From NCBI GenBank assembly GCA_046484325.1, contig JAWOJB010000026.1:1-10550 (forward strand): DNA of 10,550 bases, in the 5' to 3' direction. Under the pieces are notes generated by a model. The model was not told the origin of the DNA and did no database searches. It worked only from the letters and a program-made list of their open reading frames with translations. The translations under genes and the position numbers were made by a program. The stretch is from JAWOJB01 sp046484325 (lineage in GTDB: Bacteria > Actinomycetota > Acidimicrobiia > Spongiisociales > ZC4RG35). Of this stretch, positions 1 through 5,201 are shown piece after piece. How positions within the stretch are numbered: the stretch's first letter is position 1; every line of letters starts with the position of its first letter.

Positions 1-200
1 GGCGGATCGACGCCGAGGACGCCGAGGCCGAGTACCGGGAAGAGCGGCAGGTCATCGAGACGGCCGTCCCGGTGATCCCGGGAGCCGAGACCGAGTCGGT
101 AGAGCCGACCGAGGTCCCGGAGGTGGGTGCGGAGCCCGCAGCCGCCGAGCCCGTTGCCGAGGTCGAGCCGATCGACCGACCCAAGGACGAAGAGGAGTGA
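1..200 (+). CDS. rpsC: 30S ribosomal protein S3, C-terminal part (partial, 5' end outside window)
   Basis: The open frame entering the window ends with TGA at 198-200 and gives about 65 residues. It begins with a charged helix-like stretch and continues as a long tail rich in Glu, Val, Pro and Ala, with no Lys or Arg between roughly residues 17 and 58 of the visible part, ending in KDEEE. The S3 core is not visible, so the name rests on position: rpsC directly precedes rplP in the S10 operon of nearly all bacteria, and actinobacterial S3 proteins often carry an extra low-complexity tail. S3 is a 30S head protein at the mRNA entry site. The GAGGAG at the end of the frame probably doubles as the ribosome binding site for rplP, 7 nt downstream. 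The identity is inferred from synteny; that the frame is coding is well supported by the junction. Confidence 0.75.
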   Translation, partial: RIDAEDAEAEYREERQVIETAVPVIPGAETESVEPTEVPEVGAEPAAAEPVAEVEPIDRPKDEEE

Positions 201-207
201 GCCGGTC

Positions 208-621
208 ATGTTGATGCCCAAGCGCGTGAAGCACCGCAAGGTGCATCGCGGCCGCAGGACCGGTCCCGCCAAGGGAGGCACCCAGGTGACCTTCGGCGAG
301 TACGGCATCCAGGCGCTCGAACCCGGGTGGATCACCGCCCGGCAGATCGAGTCCGCCCGTATCGCCATCACCCGGGCGGTCAAGCGTGGGGGCAAGGTCT
401 GGATCACCGTCTTCCCCGACAAGCCCGTCACGCAGAAGCCCGCCGAGACCCGGATGGGCTCGGGCAAGGGCAACCCCGAGTACTGGGTGGCCGTCGTCAA
501 GCCCGGCCGGGTCATGTTCGAGCTCGCCGGCGTGCCCGAGGAGCTCGCCAGGGAGGCCATGCGTCGAGCCGGCCACAAGCTGCCGGTGCGGACCCGCTTC
601 GTCTCGAGGGAGGACGCATGA
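208..621 (+). CDS. rplP: 50S ribosomal protein L16
   Basis: The product has 137 residues, the normal length for L16. L16 sits at the base of the central protuberance of the 50S subunit, near the A-site tRNA and the peptidyl transferase centre. The N-terminus MLMPKRVKHRKVHRG is the classic family start, and the family signature RMGSGKGNPEYWVAVVKPG lies near residues 82-100. The ATG at 208 was chosen because the family begins MLMPKR; the frame stays open upstream to 127, but that extension overlaps rpsC and has no homology. AGAGGAG at 191-197 is a usable, slightly distant ribosome binding site. The stop overlaps the rpmC start in ATGA (618-621), which indicates translational coupling. Confidence 0.98.
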   Translation: MLMPKRVKHRKVHRGRRTGPAKGGTQVTFGEYGIQALEPGWITARQIESARIAITRAVKRGGKVWITVFPDKPVTQKPAETRMGSGKGNPEYWVAVVKPGRVMFELAGVPEELAREAMRRAGHKLPVRTRFVSREDA

Positions 622-848
622 CCGCCACCGAGTTGCGCGAGCTCGACGGGACCGAGCTGGCCGAGAAGCTGGCCGAGGCCAAGGAGGAGCTGTTCAACCT
701 CCGGTTCCAGCTCGCCACCAACCAGCTGGACAACACCTCCCGCCTGGCCGAGGTCAAGCGAGGGGTGGCTCGCATCCTCACGGTGATGCGGGAACGGGAG
801 ATCGAGGCGTGGCATGCCCAGCAGGCGGCCGCCGGGAGAGGTGCATGA
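618..848 (+). CDS. rpmC: 50S ribosomal protein L29
   Basis: The product has 76 residues and is L29, a two-helix protein near the exit of the polypeptide tunnel, next to L23, where it contributes to the docking site for trigger factor and SRP. The KEELFNLRFQLATNQLDN segment (residues 22-39) and the RLAEVKRGVARILTVMRER segment (42-60) are the conserved helical hairpin. A short Ala/Gly-rich tail ends the protein. The ATG at 618 overlaps the rplP stop by 4 nt. The stop at 846-848 lies inside the ATGATG that begins rpsQ. Confidence 0.97.
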   Translation: MTATELRELDGTELAEKLAEAKEELFNLRFQLATNQLDNTSRLAEVKRGVARILTVMREREIEAWHAQQAAAGRGA

Positions 849-1105
849 TGGAGGAGCGGAATCGCCGCAAGATGCGGGTCGGGGTGGTGGTCTCCGACGC
901 CCGCGACAAGACGGTCACCGTCGAGGTCCCCTCGTCGTTCAAGCACCCTCGCTACGACAAGGTGCTGCGTCGGGTCACGAAGCTGCATGTCCACGACGAG
1001 GCCAACGAGGCCCGGGTCGGGGACACCGTGCGCATCGAGGAGACCCGGCCGCTCTCCAAGCAGAAGCGGTGGAGGGTGTCCGAGATCGTGGAGCGTGCCC
1101 GATGA
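845..1105 (+). CDS. rpsQ: 30S ribosomal protein S17
   Basis: The product has 86 residues. S17 is an OB-fold protein that binds 16S rRNA early in 30S assembly. The family signature GDTVRIEETRPLSKQKRW is at residues 59-76, and the N-terminal strand KMRVGVVVSD is typical. Two start codons sit in tandem, ATG at 845 and ATG at 848. The purine-rich GGGAGAGG at 834-841 lies 3 nt from the first and 6 nt from the second, so the second may be used, giving 85 residues. The first overlaps the rpmC stop. At the 3' end, ATGA at 1102-1105 couples this last gene of the classical S10 operon to rplN, the first gene of the classical spc operon. Confidence 0.97.
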   Translation: MMEERNRRKMRVGVVVSDARDKTVTVEVPSSFKHPRYDKVLRRVTKLHVHDEANEARVGDTVRIEETRPLSKQKRWRVSEIVERAR

Positions 1106-1470
1106 TCCAGCAGGAGAGCAGGCTGAAGGTCGCCGACAACACCGGCGCCCGGGAGGTCCTGTGCATCCGGGTGCTCGGGGGCTCGACTCGACGGTACGCC
1201 GGGATCGGCGACGTCATCGTGGCCACCGTCAAGGACGCCACCCCGGGCGGCACCGTCAAGAAGGGCGAGGTCGTGAAGGCGGTGGTCGTTCGCACCCGCA
1301 AGGAACGGCGCCGCCAGGACGGCACCTACATCCGTTTCGACGACAACGCCTGCGTGATCATCGACAACAACCAGCAGCCCCGGGGCACCCGCATCTTCGG
1401 CCCGGTCGCCCGGGAGCTGCGCGATCGCAAGTTCATGCGGATCGTGTCGCTCGCCCCGGAGGTGCTCTGA
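1102..1470 (+). CDS. rplN: 50S ribosomal protein L14
   Basis: The product has 122 residues, the invariant length of L14. L14 is a beta-barrel protein at the 50S/30S interface, near bridge B8 and the GTPase-factor region. The start MIQQESRLKVADNTGAREV is diagnostic. The family signature spans about residues 60-86, and the C-terminus RDRKFMRIVSLAPEVL is canonical. The start overlaps the rpsQ stop by 4 nt, and the stop overlaps the rplX start by one base (CTGATGAAG), so translation is probably coupled through this part of the operon. Confidence 0.99.
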   Translation: MIQQESRLKVADNTGAREVLCIRVLGGSTRRYAGIGDVIVATVKDATPGGTVKKGEVVKAVVVRTRKERRRQDGTYIRFDDNACVIIDNNQQPRGTRIFGPVARELRDRKFMRIVSLAPEVL

Positions 1471-1772
1471 TGAAGATCAAGGCGGGCGACAGGGTGATCG
1501 TGATCGCCGGTAAGGACGCCGGCAAGCAGTCGCGTGTGGCCAGGGTCTTCCCCAAGGACGGAATGGTCATCGTCGAGGGCGTGAACACGGCCAAGCGTCA
1601 CCAGAAGCCCCGCGGCCAGACGATGCAGGGCGGGATCATCGACAAGGACATGCCGATCCACGTCTCCAACCTGATGATCGTGTGCCCGGACTGCGGCCCG
1701 ACCCGCATCGGCCACACGGTCGACGCCAAGGGCAAGCACCGGGTGTGCCGCAAGTGCGGGAGGGTGCTGTGA
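1470..1772 (+). CDS. rplX: 50S ribosomal protein L24, zinc-ribbon (C+) form
   Basis: The product has 100 residues. L24 is one of the two assembly initiators of the 50S subunit and lies near the tunnel exit. The KOW motif is visible at the start (KIKAGDRVIVIAGKDAGKQ), followed by the GVNTAKRHQKP segment. The C-terminal part carries two Cys pairs, C72-x2-C75 and C93-x2-C96, forming a zinc-ribbon-like knuckle, so this is the cysteine-containing form. It overlaps rplN by one base at its start and rplE in GTGA (1769-1772) at its end. In E. coli the S8 repressor site lies between rplX and rplE; there is no room for a separate intergenic site here. Confidence 0.98.
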   Translation: MKIKAGDRVIVIAGKDAGKQSRVARVFPKDGMVIVEGVNTAKRHQKPRGQTMQGGIIDKDMPIHVSNLMIVCPDCGPTRIGHTVDAKGKHRVCRKCGRVL

Positions 1773-2326
1773 CCCCCCGGCTGAAGGAGCGATACCGCAC
1801 CGAGGTGGCGCCCAGGCTGCAGGAGCAGCTCGGGTTGGAGAACGCCATGCAGGTGCCCCGCCTCGAGAAGATCGTCGTGAACATGGGGGTCGGAGAGGGC
1901 GTCGTCGACCGCAAGCAGGTCGACTCCGCCATCGACGAGCTCACCCTCATCACCGGTCAGCGTCCGAGGCTGAACCGCGCCCGCCGGTCGATCGCCGGTT
2001 TCAAGGTGCGTGAGGGGATGCCGGTCGGCGCCTCGGCCACCCTCCGGGGCGATCGAATGTGGGAGTTCTTCGATCGCCTCATGGCGATCGCGATCCCCCG
2101 TATCCGGGACTTCCGCGGGCTCAACCCGTCCTCGTTCGACGGGCGGGGCAACTACTCGTTCGGGGTCACCGAGCAGCTCATCTTCCCTGAGATCCAGTTC
2201 GACCAGGTCACGACGACCCGGGGGATGGACATCACCATCTGCACGACGGCCGTCGAGGACGACCATGCCAGGGCCCTGCTGGAGTCGTTCGGGTTCCCAT
2301 TCCGCAAAACCGAGGCGAGGGCCTGA
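1769..2326 (+). CDS. rplE: 50S ribosomal protein L5
   Basis: The product has 185 residues. L5 binds 5S rRNA in the central protuberance and contacts P-site tRNA and S13. Recognisable blocks are LEKIVVNMGVGEG (residues 32-44), RRSIAGFKVREGMPVG (72-87) and the RDFRGLNPSSFDGRGNYSFG loop (113-132). The start is GTG at 1769, overlapping the rplX stop in GTGA, with GGGAGGG at 1758-1764 as ribosome binding site. The extension upstream in this frame runs antisense to protein logic through rplX and has no homology. The gap to rpsZ is 10 nt and contains its Shine-Dalgarno. Confidence 0.98.
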   Translation: MTPRLKERYRTEVAPRLQEQLGLENAMQVPRLEKIVVNMGVGEGVVDRKQVDSAIDELTLITGQRPRLNRARRSIAGFKVREGMPVGASATLRGDRMWEFFDRLMAIAIPRIRDFRGLNPSSFDGRGNYSFGVTEQLIFPEIQFDQVTTTRGMDITICTTAVEDDHARALLESFGFPFRKTEARA

Positions 2327-2332
2327 GGAGGT
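2325..2332 (+). promoter_or_regulatory. Ribosome binding site of rpsZ
   Basis: GAGGAGGT overlaps the rplE stop codon and lies 4 nt before the ATG at 2337. It is a near-complete match to the anti-Shine-Dalgarno sequence and fixes the rpsZ start. Confidence 0.85.
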
Positions 2333-2336
2333 CGAG

Positions 2337-2522
2337 ATGGCGAAGAAATCCATGATCGCCAAGGCCGGTCGCACCCCTCGGTTCAAGGTGCGGGCCTACA
2401 ACCGCTGCAAGCGCTGCGGCCGTGCCCGCGCCTACTTGCGCGACTTCGGCATGTGCCGGATCTGCGTGCGGGAGCTGGCGTCGTCCGGCGAGCTGCCCGG
2501 AGTCAGAAAGGCGTCGTGGTAG
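2337..2522 (+). CDS. rpsZ: 30S ribosomal protein S14, type Z (zinc-binding)
   Basis: The product has 61 residues, the length of the short zinc-type S14 rather than the roughly 100-residue zinc-free form. S14 sits in the 30S head and assembles late. The start MAKKSMIAKAGRTPRFKVR and the four cysteines C24-x2-C27 and C40-x2-C43 identify the C+ type; the C-terminus ELPGVRKASW is canonical. The gene is also called rpsN1 or rpsN type Z. It lies between rplE and rpsH as in most bacteria. A zinc-free S14 paralogue controlled by Zur is common in actinobacteria, but none is visible here. Confidence 0.98.
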   Translation: MAKKSMIAKAGRTPRFKVRAYNRCKRCGRARAYLRDFGMCRICVRELASSGELPGVRKASW

Positions 2523-2524
2523 TC

Positions 2525-2923
2525 ATGATGACCGATCCCATCGCCGACATGCTCAACCGCATCCGCAATGCCGTGGCCGTCGGGAAGACGACCGTGGCGA
2601 TGCCGTCCTCTCTGATGAAGGAGGGCATCGCCGGGATCCTCGCCGCCGAGGGCTTCATCGACGGCTTCGAGGTCGAGGCCGGCGACGGCCCCCATCGGAC
2701 GCTGGTTCTCAGGCTTCGGTACGGCGCCAAGCGCACGCCGGCCATCCAGGGCCTGTCCCGGGTGTCGCGACCCGGCCACCGGATCTACCGGGGGGCGGGC
2801 GAGATGCCTCGTATCCAGGGGGGCATGGGCGTGGCCCTGGTCTCCACCTCTCAGGGCCTGCTCACCGACCGCGAGGCGCGCCGTCGGCGTCTCGGTGGCG
2901 AGATCCTGTGCGAGGTGTGGTGA
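2525..2923 (+). CDS. rpsH: 30S ribosomal protein S8
   Basis: The product has 132 residues from the first ATG. S8 binds helix 21 of 16S rRNA and is a key 30S assembly protein; in E. coli it also represses the spc operon. The N-terminus TDPIADMLNRIRNAV and the C-terminal family block (GGMGVALVSTSQGLLTDREA, then LGGEILCEVW) are clear. Start choice is uncertain: tandem ATGs at 2525 and 2528 follow the rpsZ TAG, and an in-frame GTG at 2516 has GAAAGG 4 nt upstream, while neither ATG has a well-spaced Shine-Dalgarno. Family alignment favours one of the ATGs. rplF starts 1 nt after the stop. Confidence 0.97.
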   Translation: MMTDPIADMLNRIRNAVAVGKTTVAMPSSLMKEGIAGILAAEGFIDGFEVEAGDGPHRTLVLRLRYGAKRTPAIQGLSRVSRPGHRIYRGAGEMPRIQGGMGVALVSTSQGLLTDREARRRRLGGEILCEVW

Positions 2924-2924
2924 C

Positions 2925-3461
2925 ATGAGCCGAATCGGGAAGATGCCGATCCCGGTGCCGGGTGGCGTCGAGGTGAGCGTCGCCGGACGGCGCGTCGAGG
3001 TGAAGGGGCCCAAGGGCACCCTGAGCCGCTCGTTCCACGAGCGCGTGTCGGTCTCGGTGGACGATGGCACCGCCACCGTCGCACGGTTCGACGACAGCCG
3101 GGAGGCGCGAGCCCTCCACGGCCTGTCCCGGGCACTCCTCGCCAACATGGTGACGGGCGTCTCGGAGGGGTTCGCCCGTGAACTCCAGATCGTCGGCGTC
3201 GGGTACCGGGCCGTGCTGAAGGGCGAGGACCTGGAGCTGCTGGTCGGGTACAGCCACCCCGTGCAGGTGGCGGCCCCCGACGGCATCACCTTCGAGGTGC
3301 CCGAGCCGACCAAGGTGGTCGTGCGGGGGATCGACAAGGAGCAGGTGGGCCAGGTCGCATCGGACATCCGCAAGGTCCGCCCGCCCGAGCCCTACAAGGG
3401 CAAGGGCATCCGGTACGTCGACGAGCACGTCCGGCGCAAGGCCGGCAAGGCAGGTAGATGA
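2925..3461 (+). CDS. rplF: 50S ribosomal protein L6
   Basis: The product has 178 residues. L6 is a two-domain protein near the sarcin-ricin loop and the factor-binding site. The N-terminus MSRIGKMPIPVPGGVEV and the C-terminal signature PEPYKGKGIRY (residues 154-164) are diagnostic. The duplicated alpha/beta folds correspond to about residues 1-80 and 81-178. The ATG at 2925 lies 1 nt after the rpsH stop, and the stop at 3459-3461 is embedded in the ATGATG that starts rplR. Confidence 0.99.
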   Translation: MSRIGKMPIPVPGGVEVSVAGRRVEVKGPKGTLSRSFHERVSVSVDDGTATVARFDDSREARALHGLSRALLANMVTGVSEGFARELQIVGVGYRAVLKGEDLELLVGYSHPVQVAAPDGITFEVPEPTKVVVRGIDKEQVGQVASDIRKVRPPEPYKGKGIRYVDEHVRRKAGKAGR

Positions 3462-3814
3462 TGTCGAGCAACCGACTCGCCGCACGGTCGCGAAGGCACG
3501 ACCGGGTGCGCAAGAAGATCTGGGGATCGGCCGACCGTCCGCGGCTCGCCGTCTACCGGAGCAACCGGTACATCTACGCCCAGGTGGTCGACGACGATCG
3601 TGGCCACACGGTCGCCGCGGCCTCATCCCAGGAGACGGGTCTACGAGACCGATCGTTGACGGTCGAGACGGCGGCCGAGGTCGGCAAGCTCGTGGCCGAG
3701 CGCGCCAGGGAGGCGGGGGTCTCCTCGGTCGTGTTCGACCGGGGCGGGTACCGGTTCCACGGTCGGGTGAAGGCACTGGCCGATTCGGCCCGTGACGGCG
3801 GCCTGGAGTTCTGA
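3458..3814 (+). CDS. rplR: 50S ribosomal protein L18
   Basis: The product has 118 residues. L18 binds 5S rRNA with L5 in the central protuberance. Typical blocks are the basic N-terminus with RRHDRVRKKIWGSADRPRLAVYRSNRYIYAQVVDD and the C-terminal FDRGGYRFHGRVKALADSARDGGLEF, here cited as family blocks rather than as separate motifs. ATG codons occur at 3458 and 3461. AAGG at 3447-3450 suits the first, and GCAGG at 3450-3454 suits the second, so the N-terminus may be one residue shorter. rpsE follows after 11 nt. Confidence 0.97.
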   Translation: MMSSNRLAARSRRHDRVRKKIWGSADRPRLAVYRSNRYIYAQVVDDDRGHTVAAASSQETGLRDRSLTVETAAEVGKLVAERAREAGVSSVVFDRGGYRFHGRVKALADSARDGGLEF

Positions 3815-3825
3815 GGAGCGATTCG

Positions 3826-4371
3826 ATGGCAGAGGCACAGCAGTACGACGAGCGGGTCGTCAAGATCAACCGGGTCGCCAAGGTGGTCAAGGGTGGCCGC
3901 CGGTTCTCCTTCACCGCGCTCTGCGTGGTGGGCGACGGCAACGGCCGGGTCGGGGTCGGCTACGGCAAGGCCAAGGAGGTCCCGGCGGCGATCCAGAAGG
4001 GCATGGAGATCGCCCGCCGCTCGATGATGGTCGTGCCGATGGCCGGCCAGACCCTCGTGCACGAGGCGATCGGGGTGCACGACGCCTCGCGGGTGCTCGT
4101 CAAGCCTGCCGCCCCCGGTACCGGAGTGATTGCCGGCGGGGCCGTCCGACAGATCCTCGAGGCCGCCGGCATCAAGGACGCGTTGGCCAAGTCGATGGGC
4201 TCGCCCACCCACCTCAACGTGGCCCGGGCGACGATGCACGCCCTCCGGTCCCAGCGGCGACCCGACGACGTCGCCCGGCTCCGGGGCAAGCGTCCCGAGG
4301 ACTTCATGCCGCCGGCCCTGCTGGCCGCCTACCGGTCGACCGAGGCGATGCGCGCCCGGTCGGAGATCTGA
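3826..4371 (+). CDS. rpsE: 30S ribosomal protein S5
   Basis: The product has 181 residues. S5 takes part in mRNA helicase activity at the entry tunnel and in decoding fidelity. The signature GGRRFSFTALCVVGDGNG through GKAKEVPAAI occupies residues 23-56, and the second conserved block KPAAPGTGVIAGGAVR is at 93-108. Compared with the roughly 165-residue core, the C-terminus has about 20 additional residues (160-181, FMPPALLAAYRSTEAMRARSEI region). GAGGAG at 3813-3818 is the ribosome binding site, 7 nt from the ATG. The stop is followed directly by the GTG starts of rpmD. Confidence 0.98.
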   Translation: MAEAQQYDERVVKINRVAKVVKGGRRFSFTALCVVGDGNGRVGVGYGKAKEVPAAIQKGMEIARRSMMVVPMAGQTLVHEAIGVHDASRVLVKPAAPGTGVIAGGAVRQILEAAGIKDALAKSMGSPTHLNVARATMHALRSQRRPDDVARLRGKRPEDFMPPALLAAYRSTEAMRARSEI

Positions 4372-4381
4372 GGTGACGGTC

Positions 4382-4567
4382 GTGGCCGAGAAGACGATCC
4401 GAGTGACCCTGCGCCGCAGTGTGATCGGGCAGAAGCCCAAGACCAGGGCGACCGTCCGCGGGCTCGGCCTGCGGAGGCTCAACCAGACGGTGGAGCACCG
4501 GGACACCCCCGACGTGCGCGGCATGATCCACAAGGTGCGCCACCTCGTGGAGGTCGACGAGAAGTAG
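4382..4567 (+). CDS. rpmD: 50S ribosomal protein L30
   Basis: The product has 61 residues, typical for L30, a small protein on the solvent side of the 50S subunit. The KTIRVTLRRSVIGQKPKTRATVRGLGL block and the C-terminal GMIHKVRHLVEVDE are the family pattern. Two in-frame GTG starts exist. The one at 4382 follows GAGGTGA (4370-4376) with 5 nt spacing and gives the usual family length. The one at 4373 would add three residues and could use GGAG at 4362-4365. I prefer 4382, with moderate certainty for the exact start and high certainty for the gene. A 58-nt spacer with a heptamer array follows. Confidence 0.95.
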   Translation: MAEKTIRVTLRRSVIGQKPKTRATVRGLGLRRLNQTVEHRDTPDVRGMIHKVRHLVEVDEK

Positions 4568-4579
4568 GCCGTCGCACGG

Positions 4580-4596
4580 CTCACGTAGGACGTGAG
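4580..4596 (+). other. Inverted repeat / RNA hairpin before rplO
   Basis: CTCACGT (4580-4586) and ACGTGAG (4590-4596) are perfect reverse complements with a 3-nt AGG loop. The 3' arm is the first unit of the adjacent heptamer array. There is no T-run after it, so it does not look like an intrinsic terminator. Confidence 0.7.
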
Positions 4597-4613
4597 ACGT
4601 GAGACGTGAGACG
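4589..4613 (+). repeat. Heptanucleotide tandem array (GTGAGAC unit), copy A
   Basis: The sequence has perfect period 7 for 25 nt and contains three GTGAGAC units (4592-4598, 4599-4605, 4606-4612). It lies in the rpmD-rplO spacer and runs straight into the rplO Shine-Dalgarno. It is the exact reverse complement of 6543-6567 after secY. Confidence 0.95.
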
Positions 4614-4620
4614 GAGGTGA
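4613..4620 (+). promoter_or_regulatory. Ribosome binding site of rplO
   Basis: GGAGGTGA is a full 8-nt complement to the 3' end of 16S rRNA (UCACCUCC) and lies 5 nt before the ATG at 4626. It fixes the rplO start and directly abuts the heptamer array. Confidence 0.9.
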
Positions 4621-4625
4621 ACACC

Positions 4626-5090
4626 ATGGCCGACGAGACGAGAGACCAACTGAAGCTCCACGACCTGCAACCGGCCCCCGGATCGAAGCGGGAGCGGGTG
4701 CGGGTTGGACGCGGCGAGCGCGGGCGCCGGGGCAAGACCGCCGGCCGCGGCATGAAGGGCCTCAAGGCGAGGAACTCGCTGCGAGCCAGCTTCGAGGGCG
4801 GACAGACGCCGCTCTTCCGCCAGACCCCCAAGCTCAAGGGCTTCACTCCTCCGTTCCGGGAGGAGTACGCCATCGTCAACCTGGACGCGCTCGCTGCGTT
4901 CGGCGCCGGCGCCACGGTCGGCCCCGACGAGCTTCGAAGCCGGGGCCTGATCCGGCACCGGGGGCGGGTGAAGGTCCTCGCCCAGGGCGATCTCGACAGG
5001 GCGCTCACCGTGCGGGCCCACGCCTTCAGCTCGGCCGCCCGCCGGAAGATCGAGTCCGCCGGCGGCACGGTCGAAGTCCTCGAGGGCTGA
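4626..5090 (+). CDS. rplO: 50S ribosomal protein L15
   Basis: The product has 154 residues. L15 organises 23S rRNA late in 50S assembly. The core begins at LKLHDLQPAPGSKRERVRVGRG (from residue 9), followed by the basic glycine-rich arm GKTAGRGMKGLKAR (36-49) and FEGGQTPLFRQTPK (56-69). The C-terminal globular part (about 80-154) contains the family pattern ending AHAFSSAARRKIESAGGTVEVL. Eight extra residues precede the usual MKLHDL start, but the ATG at 4626 has a perfect Shine-Dalgarno, so the longer N-terminus is supported. The stop is followed immediately by GTG in the same frame (see the small frame at 5091). Confidence 0.98.
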   Translation: MADETRDQLKLHDLQPAPGSKRERVRVGRGERGRRGKTAGRGMKGLKARNSLRASFEGGQTPLFRQTPKLKGFTPPFREEYAIVNLDALAAFGAGATVGPDELRSRGLIRHRGRVKVLAQGDLDRALTVRAHAFSSAARRKIESAGGTVEVLEG

Positions 5091-5201
5091 GTGGCCACCG
5101 TCCTGCGCTCGGCGTTGGCCGCTCCGGCTGCCAAGATGCAGGCGGCGGGCCGGCGGCCGTCACCCTCCACCCCAGCGAGCGAGTCGAATCCCACCCCATG
5201 A
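5091..5201 (+). CDS. Possible 36-codon small ORF bridging rplO and secY
   Basis: A GTG directly after the rplO TGA opens a 36-codon frame (VATVLRSALAAPAAKM...) that ends in TGA at 5199-5201, overlapping the secY start in ATGA. About 83% of its codons end in G or C, but this is expected of any frame in such GC-rich DNA. There is no domain that I recognise. GAGGG at 5082-5086 is a possible but closely spaced ribosome binding site. It could be a coupling leader that carries ribosomes to secY, or plain non-coding spacer. I lean to the latter only slightly. Confidence 0.3.
   Translation: MATVLRSALAAPAAKMQAAGRRPSPSTPASESNPTP

Noticed and set aside
5091..5197. Promoter upstream of secY
   Set aside because: TTGGCC at 5115-5120 has no -10 partner at 16-18 nt. 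Nothing resembling TATAAT is present.
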